Below, piece after piece: positions 1 to 12,456 of a stretch of 64,000 nt of DNA; position 1 is the first letter of the stretch; the number at the start of each line of letters is the position of its first letter. The notes under the pieces were generated by a model, which was not told the origin of the DNA, searched no databases, and was given only the letters and a program-made list of their open reading frames with translations. The position numbers and the translations under genes are program-made. Where the stretch lies: the NCBI GenBank assembly GCA_015039315.1, contig WIDE01000011.1, positions 62,001 to 126,000 of the forward strand, read 5' to 3'. The stretch is from Clavulina sp. PMI_390. Taxonomy: Eukaryota > Basidiomycota > Agaricomycetes > Cantharellales > Hydnaceae.

Positions 1-228
1 ACCACCACAATAGCAGAACTATATAAAGGATCAGATATTCGTTACCAATCGGCGCAACTGAAAGGCCTGCAGCAAGCGCAAAACGTTTCCGTCGGAGTCG
101 CTTTTTTGGCCAACACGCACGTGACCGGTTATATACACCATTCTTTGAAAGAGTGTGCCAGCCACAGATCTTTCCGCCCCCTCGAGCCTTTCTACTTTTT
201 ACTCTGTGCATCGACTTTGCTGTCTACG

Positions 229-1596
229 ATGTTTGTTCGTAAGGTTGCTGCCACTGCCGTGCACCCGAGTGCACGTGGCTTTGCATCTGCGTTGCTCTCC
301 AAGAGCGAGAAGGACTGGCTCGCAAAATCTGCGAATGATCTGCGCAAGGAAGCCAAAGCTCGTGGGCTTGCCCAGTACGTCGTTATACTTAATCCTGATA
401 CTCTGTTGGTCGTCGACATACTGAAAACGGTCCTTTGTGTGCTTCTTCTTTGTTGGTAACTCGCTATCATGACACGGTGTCACTGACGAGCAGCAGTGGC
501 ACGAAGGCTGAAATCGCCCGCCGTTTGATGAAGGCTGAGCAAGCATCTCTGCAAGCTGTCTCTGAGCAGGTCTCAGGCGCTACCCCTACCACCCCTGCAC
601 CCTCTGCCTCTACTTCGTCATCTGTGAGTGTCTTGCAAGCAATATGAGTATTTTTGGCCGATATTGACACTAGTGATCATATACCCCCTAGGCCACCCCC
701 GCATCGCGCAAATTCACCTCGAGCGCAAAATACAACCTTGCCACTGAGACTTCGAGCAGCAAGTTTACTCCTCGACGACCGTATATTATGAACATCCAGC
801 TTCCCGAGGATGCTGAACCAGTCGAGGAAGGCCCAACGATTGTACGTGCTCATTTATCCCACAACCAATCTATGATTGTTCAATTTGATCTTATCTTATC
901 CTGTCCTCCCGCCTTTTTCTCCCCTCCTGCAATCTCGAACAACCTCACTATCTATTCTCATATGGGGGTCCCACAACGCATCAGCCATACGCGCCTGACT
1001 ACTTCCAGTCGCACCACTCCCAATCTGCCTCTCCCATCCAAGAGCCTCCCAACCCCTCCGCCCCGCGAGTCCTCACTGTCGCTTCTGCTGCCACGCACGC
1101 AGGCGGTGGTCCCTCACACACTCTGTGGGGCGGCGCCGTGGACCCGCATCTCGTCGACAGCCACGGCGCCGACGCCGCCGTCGAGCTCTCCGTCGCACGA
1201 TACAGCGCCTCGGCAGCCGCGCTCCTCCAGGCCGCGGGCCTCGGTGGCCATACCGGCACTAACAGCGAGAAGGGCCTCATCAGCGACATTCTCGATGACG
1301 TTGGGCTCACTGGGTTCAAGCTGTTCCCCTCGTCTGCGCCAACTGCGAGCGTTGTGGAGACTCTGGCTCAGGACCCGAACGCGAATGCGCGCGAGACGGT
1401 CAAGGGTGCCGTTAAGGACGTGAAGAGCGTTGTGAGCAATATTATCAACCACCCGAATGCCGAGGCTGTCGCAGAGAAGTACGCGCCCAAGGAGCCTTCT
1501 GAGGGCGAGGAGATGTCGGCGCAAGACCGACAAGGATTGGTTGCTCTTGCAGGGATTGTGAGCGCTGGATACTTCCTGAGCAAAGTTTTCGTCTAG
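229..1596 (+). CDS. SAP-domain mitochondrial membrane protein (Aim34-like)
   Basis: Spliced gene read from the ATG at 229. The first residues (MFVRKVAATAVHPSARGFAS) are basic and hydroxylated like a mitochondrial presequence. A SAP motif follows, split by an intron at about 377-495: LAKSANDLRKEAKARGLAQ, then GTKAEIARRLMKAEQ. The middle is low-complexity Ser/Thr/Pro. The last exon (from about 1085) ends in one hydrophobic helix, GLVALAGIVSAGYFLSKVFV, suggesting a tail-anchored or single-pass inner-membrane protein. SAP motif plus presequence plus C-terminal helix recalls yeast Aim34, a mitochondrial protein of unknown biochemical role; the link rests on architecture, not alignment. A TATA-like stretch lies near 20-29. 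The gene converges on the LIM gene. The central exon boundaries, around 630-695 and 840-985, are the least certain. Confidence 0.72.
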
Positions 1597-2494
1597 TAGG
1601 CATTGGAAATATGGGGTTTGGTGATGGAGCGACTTCTTACGGACCACGGACCATCGTTTCCCTATGTTGACGACCAGTATCTTTATCTCGATGTGTCAAC
1701 TCTGCTGTAGATGCTACTATTATTATTCGAGATCCCCAATCCATTTCATTCCTTTGCATCACGATGAACGATTGCTGCGAGTGTGGACGATCAGAAAAGG
1801 CAAACCACACACACGCGCTGAGAGAGACAGTGAGCAGAAAGGAATGAAGCATATTGGATTTCTAGATGCGGCAAACAGGACACGGTATATGCAAGGAGAG
1901 TCGGAGGTGTTTGATGCAGATGCAGATGCAAGGTTAGTAACCACAATTTTGGGCTGTAATGTAATGAGCGAGCAGGATGAGAATTCCAGGCAGGTGAAGG
2001 GAGTGTGATGACCGTAAGGAAGCATAGTCAAAGGAGAGCAGGCAGGGTGAATATAAGGTTTTGATGATCCGTAAGGGGAAGGAATGAGAGAGAGGAGAAG
2101 GAGGGCGGTTGATGGGATAGCGCTTTGAAGAGAGAAAGAGTAGAAAGGGGGAGTTTGATAGGGTATGACCGATGGGTATAGGTATAATGTCCACGAATGG
2201 CATATTAGAGAGGGAGCATCGCGAATAAATAGATAAAAAACGGATAGCGAAATAAATAGAGCAGAGCGAGAAAGTAAAGTCGAAAAATCCAATGAAGGAG
2301 AATGCGAAGATCAATTGGCGCCCAAGAGGAGTGTTTGATATGAAAGAATTTGGATAATAATAAGTGGATAAGGTATCGCACGAGGTGGATGAAGGTCTCG
2401 AAAGGTGAAAGGCTTCGGTGGACAGGGTATTTTGGTCGAGGCGGAGAGGGAGCGTTGAGAGGGGTGGTCGTTTGGTGGGAACAGTGAGCATGGA
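1597..2494. other. Convergent intergenic region
   Basis: About 900 bases between the 3' ends of the SAP-domain gene and the LIM gene. It is purine-rich on the + strand (many GAGA/GGAA runs) and has a short GATGCA repeat near 1913-1930. I see no coding signal or RNA gene; it probably holds both 3' untranslated regions. Confidence 0.6.
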
Positions 2495-5400
2495 TTATTG
2501 AAGACTTGCGCCAACACTCAAGTCTAAGAACCTGGTGCGCCGCTTCTCGTTCAGCGAGGCAACACCTTCAGAGTCTCGGTTGGGTCGCGCGACGGCAGCG
2601 CCAATACTGGCACGAACATCTGGATCCTCGTCCTCCCCATGCTCCTCCATCAGGACCTCCAGCGCCGACGAACCCGTGTCCTGCCCATGCCGCTCGCAAA
2701 ACATCTTGCCATTCGCATCGCAAAAGTATTCCACAAGGCGTGTCGAGCAGCCCTCTTCGGCACAAGTGAGATGCTCGGGGTGATATCGCCTGCCTTCATG
2801 GTCCTCGGCGCAAGGGCCTTCAATGGGCTTTCGGCATGAAGGAGCGGCGCAAAGTGAGTTGTTTGAGACATGGTAATGATAATCGCAATATGGCTGCCCG
2901 GCAAAGACGTAAAACTCCTTGTCAGGGAACGGTTTCTGGATGTTCCGCATTCGCGTAGTTCGCATGTGTGATGGAGGATAATAATTATGGGGATGATAGT
3001 GATAGTGATGGCGGTTGTCCGCAAATCAGTACAAGGCCGATGGGCAACGGGGAGAGAGAGAAAGAGTAATACTCACATGACACGTGGTACAATTGAAGCA
3101 CGCCCGATGGTACTTGCCCTTGAGCTGCCCGTCCGCCGAGCTCACCGCCTGGCTCTCAATTGTGAGCCCACACCTCCGGCACTTGGGCAAATACATTTCT
3201 TTCCAATCCTTTTCGCACAGGACATCCCCACTACTACCATGACTCGCACTGCTCGAGCTGCTCAGACTGGATGTTGACTTGACTGTCAAGTACATATCCG
3301 AGTGTCCCGAGTTTGAGGATGGCGGGGACGACAGCGCGCCGCCAGAGCCAGTGTCGACGGGGATCCATCGTCCATCCTCGATTGTCTTGTTGCACTTAAC
3401 GCAGATCTTCGGCGTTCGGTGGCGTCGGGATTGTGAGCTCGAAGAACGGGACGGCCCACTTTTAGTGCGTGTCCTCGGTGGAGAAGAACCACTCCCACTC
3501 CCGCTCCCACTCGCACCTGTACTTGAGCCCGCGCTGCTCCCTGGAACATCGAGTGATGGTAATAGGGCTTTAGCTGCAGCAACAGCCTTGAGCGCAGCCG
3601 CTGATGCCGAGGGTGAAGATTCCTCCTCTAGTGTCTCCATCGGGAGCTTCATCCCCTTTGGGCGACTGCCTGTCGACTTGGATATCCCTCGCTTGTGTCC
3701 ACGTCCACTGGGCCCTCGGCGTAGGGACAGAGGTGCCGTAGAGGACGTCATAACGCTCAGCCGGACATCATCCTCGTCCGGAAGAGTGGGCTCCGTATAA
3801 TCCGACATGGACGACGCGACAGATTCGCGGTTCGCACCATTATTATTCTTAGAGGCAAACCCAGGGAATACAACTGAATCGGGGAGCATAGGGGTAGGCG
3901 AGTCGCTCCTTGAGCCGATTCCATTGCTGGAAGACGACGCGTTGGACGTCGCGCGCCGGCGCAGATTCAGAGGCGCGGTCTCCTTGCGCTCTGCCATCTT
4001 CTGCCTGGCACCCGCCGCCGTGTCGTCCATTGTCCCAGCGCGCGTCCGGGAGAATGCATCGGGTGCGGTTTCTGCTCGGCGGACACCCGGTCGCACGGAC
4101 GAATTCGAAGGAAGTAGATCCGCGATATGATCGTCGCCGTCCTGTTCACCACCACGATGGCGTGGCGGCGAAGGGAAATTGGGTGATCGAGGACTCGCCG
4201 ATCCAGTGGTCGCAGGATTCAGGTCATTCAGTATCGTTTGTGTGCGAACGGGTAACGAAGGCAGCGGAGGCAATGGTGGGACCGGTGGTGGGCGATCATT
4301 ATTATTATGGGCCCCACCATCACTAGAGCCTCCGACAGAGCTTTTATCAAGATCATCGTCGCGATAGCCTAGTTCTGTTTCCGATTCGAGTGTGTTTGCT
4401 CTTGTTCGCAGGCTCTGAGGAGCAGTTTGTGGGGTAGGAGTGGCTTTGGCGGGGGATGAGCTTAGAGGAAGAATGGTTTTGCCGTCACCTCCCCAGTCAT
4501 TCCGCAGCGAAAGATCATCCGGAACAAGTGGAGACCGGGAACGGAATGAGCTGGAGGGGCTTGTGGGCGAATGGAGGCTGGAGGCGTCGTCGAACACTCC
4601 ATTTGATACAACGCGGGGATCATATCCTATCCCTGGAGAAGGCGTCCGGACTTCAGGAATGCGCGGAGAGGGAGATGAGCGAGGGACTGAAAGCGCAGGG
4701 GTGCCTGGTATGCCAATTATGAGAGGATTTACGGCGCATGCAACCAATTTTGTGGGGTAAGAGGTAAAAGTAGAACGGAAGAAGAAAAAAAAAACAGTCA
4801 GTTCAAAAGCCCGGAGCGACGGGAAGCATGTATGCAACCGCACATACCTCTGCCATTTGGATCAAGGAAATGAGAGTGGGACGCAGGGGTGCTGCTGTAC
4901 GACAGTTGGTGGGAATGCAGGGGGGATATCGGACTTCGGGGAGGGGCAATATGTGGGTCATGGTGGTGGTGCTGGTAGGACGTCGCAATGAGAGCAGCTT
5001 GGGCGACGGCTGCAAACGCTCTTCGCCCTACACCAGCACGCCCCGCCGATCCACCCGACTCGGTATCCGGAACATGCAGCGAGAGTATGGGTACACTGTC
5101 GCCCATGGCTTCCCCATTCCGCCCTATCACAGAAATATAGCTCATCGTGCTATCGCGAGCAGACGAACGGGGAAGAGGTAGTGGCAGGTCAGAATCGTCA
5201 TCATTATTGGCTGGATGAAATGGCGAGGGGGGGAAGGTGGATGGCACGTTAGGAATCGGGCTGGGGGGAGGCGGACCATCGACGCGACCACGACTGGGGA
5301 CCGTCATCGAGCGCCTTGGTGATGGAGAGGGCCCATGTCCAGGACTGGCATTATGGTGTGAATGCGAGCGCGTTGGTGGTGGACCATTAGGCGCGAGCTG

Positions 5401-5985
5401 ACCAGCCGAGGGCGGATGTCCTAACGGCGGAGGTCTCCGAGGCTCAGGTACATTTCGCTTAGGCACAGGCCCTGATGGAGGGGGCGAGCGAGATGGGTTA
5501 AGTGCTGCCTGTGAGCGAGGATCAATCGTGGTCGAGCGTCGCGATGCAGGAGGTGCTCTTAATGGAGGGGTGTTTCCAGACGAAGACGTCGACAAAGGCA
5601 CGGGAGACGAAGGAGGAGCCTGCGAGGAGGAGGGGGAGCGCGATGGAATAGCAGGCGATTTTGCGCGGATATCAGGGCGCGGAGGCTGGGAGGATGAGGA
5701 CGAGGAAGAGGCTGGTTGCGGGCGACTGGGTGCTGCTGCTGCTGCTCGTGAGCTATTGTTGGAAGAAGAAGCAGGCCCGGATGCTGGTGTCGCGGACCTC
5801 GGCGTCGTCGGAACGCTCGGACTCTGGCTAGGGCTGGCGCAGATGTGGGTTTCGAGCTCGTCGAGCTGGAGGGGACGGGCACATGTCGCGCACTTGATTG
5901 TGTTGGCAGAACTCGAAGCCATCATGCTGGGCTGACGCGAGTTGGGCGGGGGCGACGCGGAAGCCATGACGAGCGCTGCGGCCAT
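2495..5985 (-). CDS. Paxillin-like LIM-domain protein
   Basis: Three main exons. Exon 1 (5985 to about 4843) encodes a long disordered Ser/Pro-rich region with a small N-terminal Cys/His cluster (IKCATCARPLQ...ETHIC) that could bind zinc. The join to exon 2 at about 4695 is in frame (DPNGRG/VPRSS). Exon 2 ends in zinc-ligand pairs: PKICVKCNKTIEDGRW, a CEKDW pair, then CRRCGLTIES...YHRACFNCTTCH. Exon 3, starting at about 2938, completes the LIM module with KPFPDKEF...YCDYHYH and adds another (CAAPSCRKPIEG...CFCERH-type ligands). Two good LIM modules plus a degenerate first one at the C terminus, behind about 800 disordered residues, is the layout of fungal Pxl1, which works at the cytokinetic ring and polarity sites with Rho signalling. 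The function is inferred from architecture. The total is about 1,080 residues. An alternative start lies seven codons downstream. Confidence 0.82.
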
Positions 5986-6399
5986 GGATGCTGCTGGCCC
6001 ACGTGCTCCCAGACGTTAAATCGACGTCCACGGGAGAGAAAGAGAGAGTCAGAGAAGACGGGGGCGGGTAGGTGGTGGTGGCAGGACAGGATTCATTCAG
6101 GGTTCACCTTTGCTCAGTTGACCTGTTCAATCAAAAAAGTTCGAGTCCTTTTGCATTCATTCATCGCGCAAATGTCAATCACACACACGGGAACCAACGC
6201 CAAAAATGGAAAATATTCAAGCTGTTTTGGCCGCTCGGTCGAATTCCAAAGCTACTACTAATACTACACTGATTAAGTACTATAAGTTGAAAAAAGAAAG
6301 TATACCGTATGCAGAAGAGAGAAAAGTTTTGAAAAAGGATTGATCTAGACAGATAGTCAAAAGGGCAAGGACGATGAGAAGAGACATCCACACTGTCTC
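5986..6399. other. Intergenic region upstream of the LIM gene
   Basis: About 410 bases that serve as the 5' region of the LIM gene and the 3' region of the transcription-factor gene. It includes an AT-rich part (6120-6340). No gene or clear motif is seen. Confidence 0.55.
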
Positions 6400-9300
6400 T
6401 CAGCCATCAATCACCATTCCAGCGGGGCTAGGCTCCTCCGTTTTACCAACTGGAGTAGGCTCCTTGATCGCCGTCGGCTTGTGTTCAGGCTCGCCCGGAG
6501 TAGACGTGTCGTCAGATTTGACAGCTGGCGACCCCGCGATCGGAGTCTCGACTGCACCCTGCTGACTGACAGCCGCGTCTCCAACGACGCGTTCCGCCCT
6601 CTCCCTTGCTATTCCATGGTGGGCAGCCAATTCAGGGAACCTCTCAAAGTACGCATCCCATTCTTCTGTAAAATCCAAGGCGAAAATGCGATCAAGGGAG
6701 TGATGATCAATGTGTGTGCGTGTGCAAGCGATGGATATGTGGTGGGGTAGCCAGAACGACCGTCAGTGATCATATATAGATTGATAATCGAAGGAAATTG
6801 GCGAAGCCCCACGAAGAAGGGCAAAGAGAAGAAAAAATGGAACAGGATAAACGAGATGAAACGTGCTCCATTCATCAAAGCACCCGGCGATTCACTGACA
6901 GGTTGAATGCATGAATCGGAGCCCAGTGATAGAAGCAGCACGCACACACGGAAGCGCAAGCTTAACCGAGAGGCTTCTCCCAAGTGTCCACGCCACGCAC
7001 ACGCAAGACAGAACCAAAAATATGGAGCAAAAAGACGGAACACAAAAAGTACTCACCCCAATGGAACATTGTCATCGGCAATCCATCCAAGTATGCATCT
7101 GCGGGCACTGTTGAGACCCAGTCAGGAGTGAGAGTCCATGTCAGGAGCATGGCAACAGGGACCGCAACCGCAACGGCAGTCGAAAAAAGGCAAGTAAAAA
7201 AGGGGGAGCATGCCACAAAGAGGATTAGGAGACCATAAACATGCAAGTGAAGCGAGGCGAGGAGGAAAAGGGGCATTGCATGGGATCAAGCAAATAGCAA
7301 AAACGTAGACCAGGAACATTCGGTGGGAACCCCGATGAGGTTGATGAGGAGAGATATTTGGACCACAGAGCAACCGCAAAACGGAGCGCCGCAGAGAAGA
7401 CAAAACCATGAGCGAGAGGCGGAAAGCAGGACAGCAAATAAACGCAATAACAAGGAGGGCGATAATAGAACAAGCCAAACGCCATCCAAAGTGTAGAGTC
7501 AAAGACAAAGCAATCATGAGGCCAATATTAACGCATCGGAGGTGGTGGAGCGTGATGGTGAGGGTGCATATGTGATTGAGGTGGATGGTCGTGAAGATGA
7601 GGATGGTGTGGTTGGTGATAATGCGAGGCGTCAGGTACATAATAGGGATGTTGGTAGTTGGGCACGGGCACGGCGAAGTACCCACCAGAAGCAGCAGCAG
7701 CGTACGGCCCTTCCGCTCCTCCTGGTGGCGGCGGCTGGAGTGAACCCCGAGCATGAGCAGGATCATTTGGGTCACCCGAACGAGAACCAAGGTGGGAACT
7801 AGGACCAGCCTCGCCATTTGCGTACGCCGCTGGGGTATCGATCGCATGTTTCTCGTGCCAAGAACCGGTACGCTCGACAGCAGGAGAAATAGCCACCGAG
7901 CCCATTGTCGTATCGCCTGCAGCGTCAGTCTCCGCCGGACCTGAACCAGAAGCATACGCTGGTGGGGCATCAGGTACAACCACCGTCCCTCCAGGCATAT
8001 CCTGTCCCAGCGCGCTCGCCGTTCGTTCAGTCGCGATGAAGAAGCCGCGCCCAGGCCGCGACGGATCCTTGCGGAACACGATCGCATCAGCAGAGGCCGA
8101 GTTCCGCGCCTCAACACCAGCCGTGGGGTTCAGAGGCCAAAAATTCCGTGGGACAGGGCTCTGCGTTGCTTCGAATAGCAAGGAGATGATCTCGGTTGTC
8201 TAACGAATACCAACAGATAAGCCAAGTGGAAAAAGACACAGTGAACAGGGAATGAGATTGCGAGCGAACCTTCTTGCGTGTTTGCATATGCCCCGGCTCA
8301 ACCCTTTGCTCCCAACGCTTCCCGATATCACGAGACAGCCGTAGATTCGATTGAGCCTCATCATCCGCACGTCTTGCCCAAGTGTGGTACTGCACACGTT
8401 CAGTCAGCATTAATATGTATATCAGAGCTTCCGCCCCAGGTCTCTGTATAACCAGCGCGTTGTAGCCATTATAACTCACCTGCGTCAGTGCGCAACTCGT
8501 CAACGAGTATGCGACAATCAGCCATGAATCGTACAGCATCTCGTTCCTACTCAGCCACTGAATCGCACGAGCGCTCTCCACCGTGAGGCTTGTCCACGCC
8601 TCCACAGTGATCGCAAACGTGAGATGGGCGGGCATAGTGTACTGAATCCTAGCAAACACACGCCAGAACATTAATCCGAGACATGCGTGGCACAGATGAA
8701 GCATCCCCTGGAATATATCCGACTCTGGCCCTCTGAAACGCATCGCAATGGGGAGATTAGGCATGAAGTTCTCCAGCTCAGCTTGCAGGCGCTCGAGAGT
8801 TTCGTCGGTTGTATGGATGAGGCCAGTTGGGCTGAAATGATGAGATAAAAGGCAAAAGAGAGGTTAAAATCCATGCTTGAAGGATGAGTAGCAGACATTG
8901 GACAGAGCCAAAGGGGGCTGAAGGAAATAACCAGGAAAGTTGCCGGTGAAAACAGGGATGGAGTGCTCCAACTCTATTCGTTTGGAAAAGTTGGGAGCGA
9001 TGCAAATCGCTTCGAGGTGGCACCCACATCCAAGCCACACAAAGGACATCATAGGACGTGGGACGAAGCCCCCTCGATCGATATATCACCAAAAGGGGAT
9101 CCGAGTACCGCAACGAAGCCAGAAACCGAACGATCCAAACGAAGGGCAACAAGAACAATACGGCGACCAACGGAGTCCCGTTACCCCGCCAAGGAAAGAA
9201 AGCAGCTCAACTCACCTATAAATTGCTTTGGTGATTTTCCCCAGAAGCACGCTTAACTTTACAAACTCCGCCATGAACTGCAGGCTCCGAGCATCACGCG

Positions 9301-11562
9301 CTTCCTCGGGCGACATGTCGTCGAGCATTTGGGGAGTAAGCACCTCCAGCCCGGGGAGTCTCGCGTCACAGTCGTGCACATCGATAAGGAAGGGCAACCC
9401 GAGCGTGAGGGCATACCACCGGTCGGAAATGACACATGCTGCCCAGAGACGACGGCGCAGCATCAAATTGGTTTGAGCTGCTTCAGCTCTGTGTAGACCA
9501 AGATCTTGTGCCTAGAGCGAACAGAACCATAAAGGGTCAAAGTGTGTCGTGGGTAATTGGTGCAATATAAGATCGTGGTGACCCGCAGCGTCCCGTGGCG
9601 CCACAGCATTGGGAAGCAGTTTCGTGGGTGAGGGGGAATAGCATGCGGAGTCAATTGAGCGGTGGGAGGCGGCGGTAAAAGAAGGAACAAGTCAGAGCCA
9701 TATTCCTCAATAGTTCTCGTTCTGAACATTGGTTGAGCTCGCTCGCGCGAATCATGCTCATAACCTCCATTCACCACAAAGAAGAATTCGAGCACAACAC
9801 TGAGGGGACATCGCCGCAATGCGACAAAAGTAGTCCACCTGGGTGTGAAAAGAGAGGGTTGTCCAAGGAGACGGTACTCACCATTCGGATCGCAGCACTA
9901 ACACGAAGCCATGCGGCGCTTATAGAGTGGCCCGGCGCTCTTCCATGAGCCTCGGCGGTCATACCCGTAATTAAGAGAGCTTGGATGTTCGTCAGGCTGG
10001 CTATCGACATGACATCCGCAGTCCGGATATGGTGGTTCAGAATGATACGCAGAGAGTCGAAGAGCTTGGCGGGATATTGGCGGGCGGTGGCTGCGATAGT
10101 GCAAATCGCATAGAGGAGCACGGGAGATGGTTCATAGGTCTGTGCGTCGGCAGGTTTTGGCGGTGTAAATGAGTCCTCCTCGATTCCGTGAAGGAATTCA
10201 TGTTTGGTGACGACCGGGAACAGAGGCGAAATGTTCTCGAAATAGAAGTTTACGAGTTCTTGGAGCAAGTCCCGTTCCAGCCCCCGGCGTGTGGCATCTT
10301 CTTCATCTTCTTCGTCAGGAATTGGATCACCTCGATCGTAGATCTGAATAAAGCCTTCGCCTGATCGCCCGACTCGCCAGGTCTGGTGATACCGAAGATC
10401 AAACGAATCCACGGCTGGCATGGTGGAAGATGAATGCAAAATATACGTGAGGGATGTGGGGCCTTTGGATGGATACATGCGCGCGTGAGTCCGTGTAGCC
10501 TGGAGATAGAAAAATGAAGCCAATATGGACGCACCATAAATCCGCGTGTCTGCACGAGGTTGTGTTGGCGTCGACAATGGACGGGCTTCACTCGCCGGTC
10601 GGAGTGAAATAGCAGGTGAAACAATGTTGGAAGTAGTGGACTCGCTACGAGTCAGGCTATGTGATGATGAAGGGGTGCTTGCGACGGGCGTAGCAGCAGG
10701 TTTGGGGGCAGGCAACGTAGGAACACTGTCATCTTCCTCCAATTTGCGTTTCTTCCAACGAGTTTCGGTGATGGGAAGGAAAAAGGTACAGTCAAATCCG
10801 TATTGTTTGCAATGCGCACAGATTGGAGGTTCTGTTCCTTGAAGGACATCACATCTAATAGGATAGATCGCGTATCAGATGTACAAAAGAATGGGGGGTT
10901 AGATAGGCACGATAGAATGTATGATGCGATAGAATGGGTCGGACTTGCCTTATTTTCTTGCGCCGGCACGGATCGCAAGCTCGTGAGGTTTTTGTGCGCT
11001 TCACGCCCTCTTTGCTGGCGGCCGAGTTGGCGGTCGCACTTGACGGCCCAGCGCCTGGAGTCGCTGAAATAGGCGATGACACAAAAGCAGTCTGTGGAGG
11101 CTCGAACATGCTCTTCTGCCTCTTTGTGTTAGGATCAATTGGTGAGTTATCAAGGGTTGCAATAGGAGGGTGCTGGGAGTGAGTCGGAGGACCGGGCACG
11201 GGGCCAGTTGGGTGGATGGTGAGAGTGGGTTTGGTGGACGAAGGAGTTTGCTGAGGAGGGTAATATGGCGCATGAGCTTCTAACTCGCCCGTGGCTGATC
11301 GAGCAGGGGCATAGGCGCGATAGTCTCCGGAATGAGAAGCGGGGTTCCCGTTTGCATTCCGGTCTGCGTGCGAGGAGGCAGATGTTGTTGTGTCGTACGG
11401 CGGGTTGTGAGCATAACCCGGGCCGGAAGCGCTTCGAGGCTGCGGATGTCGAGAGCCTGGGCCTGCTGGGCCGTCTGAAGCACCTTGGGCGTGGGCGGGA
11501 GGTGGGGGTGCTGGTGGATCCATGGCCGTTGAACGTTCGGACGACACTTGGTTAGGAATCAT
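6400..11562 (-). CDS. Zn2Cys6 fungal-specific transcription factor
   Basis: Nuclear regulator of about 1,000 residues. The N terminus is Pro/Ser/Ala-rich. A binuclear zinc cluster starts near residue 197 (ACDPCRRKKIRC, intron, then PPICAHCKQYGFDCTFF) and is followed by a basic linker (RWKKRKLEE). Next comes a fungal_trans middle homology region: LLQELVNFYFENISPLFPVV, then RRRLWAACVISDRWYALTLG, and segments to about 8110. The C-terminal part is Gly/Pro/His-rich and reaches an in-frame stop at 7528. I extend the gene to 6400 because two downstream segments splice in frame into a typical regulator tail (IADDNVPLEEWDAYFERFPE) with a GTGAGT donor near 7068 and a TTTTACAG acceptor near 6685. That requires introns of roughly 380-415 bases, long for this window, so the end may instead be 7528. 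A second in-frame Met is at 11523. The target genes cannot be told from the sequence. Confidence 0.75.
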
Positions 11563-12456
11563 AAAACGGAGAAGAAAGTCGGCTAGGCGGCTAGAACCGA
11601 TGCACGGCGCCTGTAAGAGCGCTCAATGACAGAAGTAAGGGCGCTCAGTGCAGACGGCGACGAGCTGCTGGGGGATGGCGTCGTTGGCGCTTAGAGCAGA
11701 CAGGGAAAGGGATGAGAGGGTGAGGGGGGATAATTGGTGTGACAGCAATTACACAAGGGTGTCAAAAGATGTGACTCGATGATTCCACTAATGGTATTTG
11801 AGTGCGATCAGATCCTCCCAGGCTTTGCGCTTGTGCACATCCCATTACGACGAGCCATCCAGCCACATTCAGATGGCCTGCCGAGCGTGCCGCGGCTTCA
11901 TTCTTTTAGTATTGCGGCACGCCAGAGCTGCACGCCACCATCGCTCGACTTCGAGTGGTCGTCGTCCTCACGCTCCCTTTGCCCCCTGCCTTCGACGCAT
12001 TCATTATCCCAACTGAACCAGTACCCAGAAAAATTAACGTTGACATGCTCATCTATACGTCTAAAACCTCCAATCATGCTCAAGCTTAAGTGTAACCGCC
12101 TAATCCTGTGCGTTTCCCTCGTCACCACGATCTGCGCATTTAGGCTGCCACTTTCCCCACACCATACCACACGTCCGTAGGCGACCAAGAAGACGCCGAC
12201 GCCGCTGGTAACGACGAGCTTCATCCCAACAGTTTACCGGAGGTGGGGTCCGAGAGAGTCCGTGCACACTCCCCCATTGCCAAAATGGCCAGGTGACGAG
12301 ACTCTCATACTACTGGCAGCCTCATGCTCCAACAAAAAAGAAGCACGAGCTTTGACGTGTGCATTGAACGAGCAGACGGGATTAATTCTGATGGAACGAG
12401 ATCCCAGGGTGTAACATTTGGTAGCGAACAGAAGCTGCGGGGCGGGACGTGTCGAA
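11563..12456. other. Promoter region of the Zn2Cys6 gene
   Basis: About 890 bases between the 3' end of the SAC phosphatase gene and the start of the Zn2Cys6 gene, both on the minus strand. Open frames here have no recognisable content. It probably carries the regulator's promoter and 5' leader. Confidence 0.5.

Noticed and set aside
3279..3800. 173-codon + strand frame
   Set aside because: Antisense to the disordered exon of the LIM protein, with no recognisable content.
7122..8117. 331-codon open frame on the minus strand
   Set aside because: It is a shifted frame of the Zn2Cys6 regulator's last main exon plus intronic DNA. The composition is typical of an out-of-frame reading.
11779..12180. 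133-codon + strand frame
   Set aside because: Intergenic, low-information sequence without a recognisable motif.
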